Origin: PFJX01 sp031426815
GTDB taxonomy: Bacteria; Pseudomonadota; Gammaproteobacteria; Burkholderiales; Thiobacillaceae
Assembly (NCBI GenBank): GCA_031426815.1
Contig: JASJPG010000011.1
Span: 8,422 to 72,421, forward strand
Reading direction: 5' to 3'
DNA length: 64,000 nt
How positions within the stretch are numbered: position 1 is the first letter of the stretch; each line of letters opens with the position of its first letter. The notes below the pieces were generated by a model. The model saw only the letters and a program-made list of their open reading frames with translations. It did no database searches and was not told the DNA's origin. The translations under genes were made by a program, and so were the position numbers. Shown piece by piece: positions 33,346 through 40,513 of the stretch.

Positions 33346-33681
33346 ATGCGTTACATCATGGTCTTGGCTCTTGCAGGATTCATCGCCACGCCCGCCGTGG
33401 CCAGCATGGAACTCTCCGATAAATACGAATGCACCGATTGCCATAAGCTGGACGTAAAAGCGGGTGCGACCAGGAAGAAGAAGGAAGGCCCGAGTTACAA
33501 GGAAATTGCCAAGGAATACAAAGGCAAGAAGGGCATCGAAAAGCAACTGGTGGATAGCATCAAGAAGGGCAGCAAGGACGTCTGGGCCAAGAAGATGAAC
33601 AAGAAGAGCGAGATGGACGCCGACGAGGAAATTCCGGTTAAAGACGCCGAAATCATCGTGAAGTGGATTCTGTCGCTGTAA
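33346..33681 (+). CDS. Monohaem c-type cytochrome, lysine-rich
   Basis: Exported class I cytochrome c of 111 aa. GAGG lies 6 nt before the ATG at 33346. Signal peptide MRYIMVLALAGFIATPAVA; haem motif YECTDCHKLD; a likely distal Met in KKMNKKSEM. It is very rich in lysine, as in cytochromes that dock acidic partners. It stands 211 bp before a nine-haem c/b cytochrome in the same direction, which makes it a candidate soluble partner. The upstream 190 bp is AT-rich and probably holds its promoter. Confidence 0.88.
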   Translation: MRYIMVLALAGFIATPAVASMELSDKYECTDCHKLDVKAGATRKKKEGPSYKEIAKEYKGKKGIEKQLVDSIKKGSKDVWAKKMNKKSEMDADEEIPVKDAEIIVKWILSL

Positions 33682-33892
33682 GCGGCAGACCCCGCTTGGC
33701 CACGGCGAGTCCGGGTAATTCCGGTCGCCGTGGCCGCAACTCCCGGCGGCATTCCCGACAGCCCAGGCATGCCACCGGCGAATGCGGTGCGTCTTTGCCG
33801 CTTTCAAGACTCGTTGCCCAAGGCTGAGATGCCAAGACATTCAAGCCGCGCTTGCTGTCGTTCCGACATCCCCCGATTCAGGAGAATTACCA

Positions 33893-35851
33893 ATGGCAAA
33901 TAATGCCTTGAGATCGCTGGTCAGAATGTTGACTGTTGTTTTCTGTCTGGCGGCCGCGCCGGTCTCCCAAGCCGAAGAGATGCCCGACGGTGCGCAAGCC
34001 AGCCAGGAAGCCGCGCCCAAAATCATTTCCAACAAGCGCTGCATGCGGTGCCATGGCGATGAGGAGGAAAAGACGGTGGTGCGCCCCGACGGGACGGAGG
34101 TCAACCTCTTCGTGGAAAAAGAGGTGTTCGAACAAAGCGTCCACGCCAAACAACCCTGCGCCGGTTGTCACAACAACATCACCGAACTGCCGCATGACGA
34201 GCCCCTGGTCAAGCGCATCGGCTGTACCGAATGCCACCAGCAAAAATGGGAAGCGCAGAAAAACAACCCGAATCCCGAATACAAACGCCTGGGCGTGGTG
34301 ATCCAGCAGATCGACAGCTACATGCATTCGGTGCATGCGAGACCGAACAAGCTAGACGGCACCAGGACCAACGCCACCTGCGTCGACTGCCACGAAGCGC
34401 ACAACATCGGCACCCTCGGCAGCCAGCAGCGCGCCGAGCACCGCCTGAAGAATCCCGAGGTCTGCGGCCGTTGCCACGAAAAACAGAAGGAAGCCTATCT
34501 CGGCTCCGTGCATGGCAAGGCCTGGGCGGAGAAGAAAGACCCCAAGACCGCCGTCTGTTCCGACTGCCACACCACCCATAACATCAGCTCGGCCAAGGGC
34601 GATCCGATGAAGCTGGCCATCACCAAGAATTGCGGTGATTGCCACAAGGATGCGCAAAGAACCTATTTCTCCTCCTACCACGGCCAGGTCATCAAGCTGG
34701 GCTATACCCACACCGCCAAGTGCTTCGACTGCCACGGCGGCCACGGCATCCAGAAGGCCGACGACCCCACCTCTTTGATGCATGCCAACAACCGCCTGAA
34801 GACCTGCAACACCTGCCACAAGAAGGCGGGAGAGGGCTTCCTCAGCTTCCATCCCCACGGCGATGCCAAGAATTTCGACAAGTATCCCGGCATGTACATC
34901 GTCAGCAAGTTCATGGAAATCCTGATCTATGGCGTCATGCTGTTCTTCTGGACCCACGTGATCTTCTGGTTCTATCGTGAGCTCAGGGATCGCTTGCAAG
35001 GCTGCGGCCACGTGGAAGATGTAGAACACCCGGATACCGTCTACTTCCGCCGCTTCAGCCCGGTCTGGCGCTGGATCCATGTGCTCTTCGCCATGAGCAC
35101 CATGGTCCTGGTCGTTACCGGCACCACGCTGCTGTTCTCGCATACCGCCTGGGCCAAGTCGGTGATTCTTCTGCTCGGCGGGCCTCAGGTGGAAGCCATC
35201 ATCCACCGCACCGCGGCGACCATCTGGATCACGGTATTCCTGGCCCACATCGTCTTCGCGCTGCGCAACATCTGGCTCACTCGCAAGACCTTCACATGGT
35301 TTGGCCCGACCTCCCTGGTGCCCAACCTGCAGGATCTGCGCGACATCGCCCGCATGTACCGGTGGTTCGTCGGCAAGACCCCGCGTCCGAAGTTCGATCG
35401 CTGGACCTACTGGCAGAAGTTCGACTACTGGGCACCGTTCTGGGGCGCCACCGCCATCGGCCTGTCCGGCGTGATGATGTTCAACCCGGTGTTCACCTCG
35501 CAATACCTGCCGGGCTGGGTGTTCAACATCGCCACCATCGTGCATGCCGAGGAAGCCCTGCTGGCCACCGTGTTCCTGTTCACCGTGCACTTCTTCAACG
35601 TGCACTTCCGGCCGGAGAAATTCCCCCTCTCCACCACCATCTTCACCGGCGCAGTGCCCCTGGAAGAGTTCAAGTACGAGCACACCCAGGAATACGACCG
35701 CCTGGTGGCCAATGGCGAACTGGAGAAGTACCTGGTCAAGCGTCCGACCAGACAGGTGGAAAGCTTTGCCACCATCCTGTCCGCGATCCTGATCCTGGCC
35801 GGATTCCTGCTGCTGAGCGTGGTGCTGATCGGCTACATCACCATGTCATAG
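33893..35851 (+). CDS. Nine-haem cytochrome c fused to a cytochrome b membrane domain (CbcL-like)
   Basis: 652-residue inner-membrane electron-transfer protein. AGGAG ribosome site; signal peptide to about residue 27 (SQAEE). Nine CxxCH motifs start at residues 50, 89, 111, 163, 191, 222, 247, 277 and 305. From about 335 come five or six membrane helices with His pairs of a diheme cytochrome b (VWRWIHVLFAMSTMVLVVTG, IWITVFLAHIVFALRN, FLFTVHFFNVHF), resembling HydC/FdnI. Geobacter CbcL has the same c3-plus-b layout and takes electrons from quinol. Here quinol oxidation or reverse flow to quinone is inferred. A strong terminator follows. Confidence 0.88.
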   Translation: MANNALRSLVRMLTVVFCLAAAPVSQAEEMPDGAQASQEAAPKIISNKRCMRCHGDEEEKTVVRPDGTEVNLFVEKEVFEQSVHAKQPCAGCHNNITELPHDEPLVKRIGCTECHQQKWEAQKNNPNPEYKRLGVVIQQIDSYMHSVHARPNKLDGTRTNATCVDCHEAHNIGTLGSQQRAEHRLKNPEVCGRCHEKQKEAYLGSVHGKAWAEKKDPKTAVCSDCHTTHNISSAKGDPMKLAITKNCGDCHKDAQRTYFSSYHGQVIKLGYTHTAKCFDCHGGHGIQKADDPTSLMHANNRLKTCNTCHKKAGEGFLSFHPHGDAKNFDKYPGMYIVSKFMEILIYGVMLFFWTHVIFWFYRELRDRLQGCGHVEDVEHPDTVYFRRFSPVWRWIHVLFAMSTMVLVVTGTTLLFSHTAWAKSVILLLGGPQVEAIIHRTAATIWITVFLAHIVFALRNIWLTRKTFTWFGPTSLVPNLQDLRDIARMYRWFVGKTPRPKFDRWTYWQKFDYWAPFWGATAIGLSGVMMFNPVFTSQYLPGWVFNIATIVHAEEALLATVFLFTVHFFNVHFRPEKFPLSTTIFTGAVPLEEFKYEHTQEYDRLVANGELEKYLVKRPTRQVESFATILSAILILAGFLLLSVVLIGYITMS

Positions 35852-35870
35852 CCAAGTTGGCTGCAATGAA

Positions 35871-35900
35871 AGACGGGCCCTTCGGGGCCCGTCTTTTTTT
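35871..35900 (+). terminator. Terminator after the c/b cytochrome
   Basis: A 10-bp GC-rich stem (AGACGGGCCC with GGGCCCGTCT) around a TTCG tetraloop, followed by a run of T. It ends the cytochrome transcript. Confidence 0.92.
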
Positions 35901-35984
35901 GCCCGCGGGGATGTCCCATTCCGATCGCTTGCGTCCAGCCGGCCTCGGCTAAACTTTGCCCGCCCCAACTGCGCGCATCCACGA

Positions 35985-36674
35985 GTGACCGCTTCCATCC
36001 TGCTGGTCGAAGACGACCGGCCCATCGCCGACAACGTGATCCTCGCCCTGGCACGCGAGAATCTGGACTGCCGCCACGTCACGCTGGCGGGCGAAGGTCT
36101 GGCCCTGCTGCGTGCCGGCGGTTTCGATCTGGCGATCCTCGATGTCGGCCTGCCGGACGGCAACGGCTTCGATCTATGCCGCACGCTGCGCGGTTTTTCC
36201 GATGTTCCGGTCATCTTCCTGACCGCCCGCTCCGACGAAATCGACCGCGTGGTCGGCCTGGAGATCGGCGCCGACGACTACGTGCTGAAGCCGTTCAGCC
36301 CGCGCGAACTGGCGGCACGGGTGAAAACCATCCTGCGCCGCAGCCGTAACGGCAGCGTCGCCGCGCCGCCAGCCACCGCGCCGGCCTTCATCCAGGTCGA
36401 CCACGAACGCGCCCACATCGCCTGCCGCGGCCGGACTCTGGATTTGAGCCGCAGCGAATACCTGATCCTGAAAGCGCTCGCCGCGCGGCCGGAAAAGGTG
36501 TTCAGCCGCGCCGAATTGATGGACGCGGCCGGCCTGGCCGAAGCCAGTCTGGAACGCTCGGTCGACACCCACATCAAGAGCCTGCGCGCCAAGCTGGCGG
36601 CCTGCGCGCCCGACGCCGACCCGATTCAGACCCATCGCGGACTCGGCTACAGCCTGGCGCGCATCGCCGCTTGA
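35985..36674 (+). CDS. creB: Response regulator CreB (OmpR family)
   Basis: DNA-binding response regulator of 229 aa starting at a GTG. Receiver domain: ILLVEDDRPIAD (acidic pocket), phospho-acceptor Asp in LAILDVGLPDGNGFDL, LTARSD, and Lys in YVLKPFSPRELAA. Winged-helix output: LDLSRSEYLILKALAARPEK, RSVDTHIKSLRAKL and THRGLGYSLA. Its TGA overlaps the creC TTG start, so the pair is co-translated. The product order creB-creC-creD matches the Cre regulon operon; creA is absent here. Confidence 0.9.
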   Translation: MTASILLVEDDRPIADNVILALARENLDCRHVTLAGEGLALLRAGGFDLAILDVGLPDGNGFDLCRTLRGFSDVPVIFLTARSDEIDRVVGLEIGADDYVLKPFSPRELAARVKTILRRSRNGSVAAPPATAPAFIQVDHERAHIACRGRTLDLSRSEYLILKALAARPEKVFSRAELMDAAGLAEASLERSVDTHIKSLRAKLAACAPDADPIQTHRGLGYSLARIAA

Positions 36675-38089
36675 ACTTCTTCGTCCGCTTCTTCGTCGGT
36701 TACGTGCTGGTCGCCGCCGTGGCGGTGCTGCTGGCGATGAAACTGTTCAGCGACCAGTTCGTCCCCGGCGTGCGCCAGTCGGTCGAAGAAACCCTGCTGC
36801 AGACCGCCAACCTACTGGCGGAAATGGCGCAACCGATCCAGGGCCAGGCCGGGGCCGCAAGCATCGAAGCGGTATTTCGCGGCTATGAAAAACGCCGTTT
36901 CGAGGCGCGCATCTATGGCGTATTGAAAAGCGAACCGGACTTGCGCGTCTACGTCACCGATCAGGCTGGCCGCGTGGTGTTCGATAGCCGGGGACGCGAC
37001 ATCGGCCAGGATTTCTCGCGCTGGCAGGACGTCAGCCGCACCCTCAAGGGCGAATATGGCGCCCGCACCACGCGGGAAAACGAATACGACAGTTCCACCA
37101 GCGTCATGTACGTCGCCGCCCCGATCGTGCAAAACGGCCGCATCGTCGGCGTGTTGTCGCTGGGCAAACCGTCGCGCTCGTTCCAGAGCTTCATCGATCT
37201 GGCGCGCACCAAGGCCTGGCAATCCGCCTGGTGGCTGTTCGCGCTGGCGCTGCTGCTGGCGCTGGCGTTTTCATTCTGGATGACGCGCGACCTGCGCCGG
37301 CTGGTCGACTATGCCAACGAAGTGGCTGAAGGCAAACGCGAACGCATCCCTATCGAAGGCCGCAGCGAGCTGCGCCGCCTGGCGCAGGCGCTGGAACACC
37401 TGCGCGCCGAACTCGACGGCAAGGCGCATGTGGAAAAGGTCTCGCAGTTGCTGGCGCATGAACTTAAGAGCCCGATTGCCGCCATCGCCGGCGCGGCGGA
37501 ACTGCTCGCCGACGAATACGACCCGGCCCGACGCGCGCGTCTGCAAGCCAATATCGCCGGCGAAACCGGCCGCCTGCAACGCATCGTCGAAGGCGTGCTG
37601 AACCTTGCCCGAGCGGAGAATCGCGGCCGCCTCGACGAGGTGGAAAACCTCGCGCTGGACGATCTGGTCCGGGACGTGCTGGATACCCGCGCCGAACGGC
37701 TGGCTGCCAAGGGCTTGCTCGCCGACACAGATTTGCAACCAGTGCGAATCGACGGCAACCGCTTCCTGCTGCGTCAGGCGGTGGCCAACCTGCTCGACAA
37801 CGCCATCGACTTCAGCCCGGCCGGCGGCCACTTGTCGATCAGCCTGGATGTGGCCGAAGCCAGCGCCCGGCTGTGCATCCGCGACCGGGGACCGGGCATC
37901 CCGGATTACGCCCTGCCGCGCCTGTTCGAACGCTTCTATTCGCTGCCGCGTCCCGACAGCGGCGAGCGCAGCAGCGGCCTCGGCCTGAATCTGGTGCAGG
38001 AAGTGGCGCGCCTGCATCGCGGCGGCATCGAACTGCGCAACCATCCCGATGGCGGCGCGGAAGCCTGCCTGACGTTGCCAATGGGGTAA
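36671..38089 (+). CDS. creC: Sensor histidine kinase CreC
   Basis: Inner-membrane kinase of 472 aa, TTG start overlapping creB. TM1 at residues 5-24, a periplasmic sensor of about 165 residues (LRVYVTDQAGRVVFDSRGRD, resembling Cache folds), TM2 (WWLFALALLLALAFSFW), HAMP (DLRRLVDYANEVAEGKR), H box LLAHELKSPIAAIAG, N box VANLLDNAIDFSP, G1 DRGPGIPD, F box LFERFYS, G2 GLGLNLV. The phosphoacceptor is the His in AHELKSP. All kinase boxes look intact. Confidence 0.92.
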   Translation: MNFFVRFFVGYVLVAAVAVLLAMKLFSDQFVPGVRQSVEETLLQTANLLAEMAQPIQGQAGAASIEAVFRGYEKRRFEARIYGVLKSEPDLRVYVTDQAGRVVFDSRGRDIGQDFSRWQDVSRTLKGEYGARTTRENEYDSSTSVMYVAAPIVQNGRIVGVLSLGKPSRSFQSFIDLARTKAWQSAWWLFALALLLALAFSFWMTRDLRRLVDYANEVAEGKRERIPIEGRSELRRLAQALEHLRAELDGKAHVEKVSQLLAHELKSPIAAIAGAAELLADEYDPARRARLQANIAGETGRLQRIVEGVLNLARAENRGRLDEVENLALDDLVRDVLDTRAERLAAKGLLADTDLQPVRIDGNRFLLRQAVANLLDNAIDFSPAGGHLSISLDVAEASARLCIRDRGPGIPDYALPRLFERFYSLPRPDSGERSSGLGLNLVQEVARLHRGGIELRNHPDGGAEACLTLPMG

Positions 38090-38111
38090 TGGCACCCGTG
38101 AAAAATCACAT

Positions 38112-38201
38112 GTAGGGCGGATTCGACCACCCGTAGGAGCGACTTCCAAGGCGCGATGCCTTTTGCGCCCGGAACAATCGCGCCTTGGAAGGCGCTCCTA
38201 C
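38112..38201. repeat. Composite REP-like element between creC and creD
   Basis: A GTAGGGCGG start at 38112 is followed by a near-perfect palindrome at 38133-38201: 25-bp arms GTAGGAGCG-CTTCCAAGGCGCGAT, one mismatch, 19-nt spacer. The arm matches the single copy at 16404-16428. It interrupts an otherwise compact cre operon. Confidence 0.85.
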
Positions 38202-38337
38202 AACGGCTGGACCCAGGCGTGATTTGCCGAATGCTGCCGCGAAGCCCTGGCTGCTTTCCCACGCAATCCCCACATTTCCCACATCGATCCCCCATGTCTG
38301 CGCTTCAGGCTCTCCCCACCTCAACCGGGAGACCGCC

Positions 38338-39675
38338 ATGTCCAAACCACTCAACATCAAACTCGTCGTCCTCGCCTTGCTCGCCCTGGTGCTGGCCTTC
38401 GCCGTCAAACAGGTCGAATGGAAGGTGATGGAACGCCAGGCCGCGCGCGACGGCGCGGTGCGCGCCATCGCCGATCAATACGCCCACGAGCAGCAACTGG
38501 CCGGCCCGCTGCTGTGGGTCAAATGCAGCGAACCGCGCACGCTGATCGAAACCGATGACAAGGGCGCGACGCGGCAACGCAACGTCATCGGCGATTGCTC
38601 CCGCGCCATCCGCCCCAGCCTGCTCAGCGGCCAGGGCAATCTGGATGTCTCGGAACGCTATCGTGGCATCTACAAGGCGCGGGTCTATCTCGCCGGCCTC
38701 AAGCTGCATGCCGAGTTGCCGGCGTTCCAGGCCAAGGCCGGCCAGCGCATCGAAGAAGCGCATCTGATCTTCGGCATCGGCGACCCACGCGGCCTGAAAC
38801 GCATCCAGCTGAAGCGCGCCGACGGCCAGGTGCTCACCGCCAAACCCGGCGTACCCGGCGGCCCGTTCGAACAAGGCTTCCACGTCCCGCTCGATGTGGC
38901 GCAACTGGCGGCGGGCCTGAAGCTGGACGCCGAACTGGAAATCGCCGGCAGCGGCCGTCTGGATTGGGCGCCGCTGGCCGAGAACAACGACTTCAGCCTG
39001 CGCTCCGCCTGGCCGCATCCCAGCTTCGCCGGCCAGTTCCTGCCGGAAACGCGCGAAATCACCGCGGCCGGCTTCAGCGCACGCTGGCGCGTCAACGACT
39101 TCGCCACCGGTGGCGACCGCATGCTGGCCGGCAAAACCGACACCTGGCTGGCCACCAGCCTCGGCGTCTCGCTGGTCGACCCGGTCGACGCCTACACCCA
39201 GACCGACCGCGCCGTACGTTACGGCTTCCTGTTCGTGCTGCTGACCCTGGGCGGCTTCTTCCTGTTTGAACTGCTCAAGGCCAAACCGGTGCATCCGCTG
39301 CAATATCTGCTGATCGGCTTCGCCGTCGTGCTGTTCTTCCTGCTCCTGCTGGCGCTGTCAGAACACACCGGCTTCGCGCTGGCCTACCTGATCGCCGCCG
39401 CTGCCTGCGTGCTGCTGATCGCCGGCTACGGCCGCAGCCTGCTCGGTAACTGGCAAGGCGCGGCTGGTCTGGGTGCCGGCTACGGCCTGCTCTACTTCGG
39501 CCTGTATCAACTACTCGCCTCGGAAGACTACGCGCTGCTGATGGGCGCCTGGCTGATCTTCAGTTTGCTCGCGCTGACCATGTACCTGACGCGCAGACTG
39601 GATTGGGGGCGGGCCGGACAGGCACAGCCCATGCCGGCGATGGAAACTGCAAAGAAAGGCTCAGTTACGCTTTAG
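38338..39675 (+). CDS. creD: Inner-membrane protein CreD
   Basis: 445-residue CreD family membrane protein, a classic target of CreBC. I start at 38338 (MSKPLNIKLVVLALLALVLA); the frame is open further upstream but covers the REP-like element. Layout: N-terminal membrane anchor, a periplasmic domain of about 270 residues (WRVNDFATGGDR, GVSLVDPVDAYTQTDRAVRY), then five or six C-terminal helices (FLFVLLTLGGFFLFELL, LLIGFAVVLFFLLLLAL, YLIAAAACVLLIAGYG). Physiological role is poorly understood, with envelope and beta-lactam phenotypes reported elsewhere. Confidence 0.9.
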   Translation: MSKPLNIKLVVLALLALVLAFAVKQVEWKVMERQAARDGAVRAIADQYAHEQQLAGPLLWVKCSEPRTLIETDDKGATRQRNVIGDCSRAIRPSLLSGQGNLDVSERYRGIYKARVYLAGLKLHAELPAFQAKAGQRIEEAHLIFGIGDPRGLKRIQLKRADGQVLTAKPGVPGGPFEQGFHVPLDVAQLAAGLKLDAELEIAGSGRLDWAPLAENNDFSLRSAWPHPSFAGQFLPETREITAAGFSARWRVNDFATGGDRMLAGKTDTWLATSLGVSLVDPVDAYTQTDRAVRYGFLFVLLTLGGFFLFELLKAKPVHPLQYLLIGFAVVLFFLLLLALSEHTGFALAYLIAAAACVLLIAGYGRSLLGNWQGAAGLGAGYGLLYFGLYQLLASEDYALLMGAWLIFSLLALTMYLTRRLDWGRAGQAQPMPAMETAKKGSVTL

Positions 39676-39692
39676 TTAGTGATGCGTGAGTT

Positions 39693-39872
39693 CCCCCCTT
39701 TGAAAAAGGGGGGTTAGGGGGGATTTATGAGACATCCGCATAGGCCACTGTCGTTAAATCCCCCTCGATCCCCCTTTACAAAGGGGGAAGCAACCCCGTC
39801 CAACGGACTGGGGCAGTTCGCCCCGCTTAAGGTAGTGCCATTGCCCCCAGCCCCCCCTTTGCAAAGGGGGGA
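39693..39872. repeat. C/G-rich palindromic repeat cluster
   Basis: Three related copies of the motif CCCCCTTTGnAAAGGGGG. Copies at 39693-39727 and 39754-39787 form an imperfect inverted pair (with TTAGGGGGG/ATCGAGGGGG tails), and the third (39851-39872) is a near-perfect palindrome. The cluster fills most of the creD to DUF457 gap. It could act as a creD terminator on either strand. Confidence 0.75.
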
Positions 39873-39948
39873 GTCCTCACTGAGGTTGCTACGCCTTGGT
39901 CATCCCTACTAAACGAGAATTGAGTCTAAGGAAAACGGGGGAATAAGC

Positions 39949-40477
39949 ATGTTCATCGCCCATCTGCCCGCCGGCTACCTCTCCGCGCGCCTGGTCGCGC
40001 GACTGCGTGGCACAACCGCCAGTCCGGTGTTGATCGTCGCCGGTCTGGCCGGCGGCATCTTCCCGGATATCGACCTGCTCTACGCCACCCTGATCGACCA
40101 CTGGCAGGTACACCACCACCGCTACTGGACCCATCTACCGCTGGTCTGGCTGGCGATTTCGGCCACCGCGCTGCTGTTGTTCAGAAGGTCCGGCTCGGCA
40201 AGCCGTGGCCGTATTCTTGCTCGCCGTCTGGAGCCATCTGCTGCTGGACAGCGTCGCAGGCGACATCTGGTGGCTCTGGCCCTGGCTCGACACGCCGTTC
40301 TCCCTGGTCGTCATCCCCGCCATCCACTCGCCCTGGTGGCTGAATTTCCTGCTGCACTGGACCTTTGCGGTGGAACTCGGATTTGTCTTCCTGGCCGGCT
40401 GGCTGGCTTGGAAGCGCTCAGCTTGCACGCCGCGGCGAGCCACGGGCATGATGGCGTCGCCCGCCTGCCCGGACTGA
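39949..40477 (+). pseudogene. Frameshifted DUF457/YdjM-like membrane protein
   Basis: The first 78 or so codons (MFIAHLPAGYLSARLVARLR, IFPDIDLLYATLIDHWQVHHHR) and a second frame from about 40190 (AVAVFLLAVWSHLLLDSVAG, DIWWLWPWLDTPFSLVVIPA) make one continuous membrane protein only if one base is removed near 40184-40200. Removing a G from the AGAAGG tract restores a sensible join. The acidic and His residues fit the DUF457 metal-dependent hydrolase-like family. It is either a recent pseudogene or a sequencing indel. Stop of the second frame is at 40477. Confidence 0.7.
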
Positions 40478-40513
40478 CGCGCGGGCCCATTCAACGAAAA
40501 AACAGGGACGACT

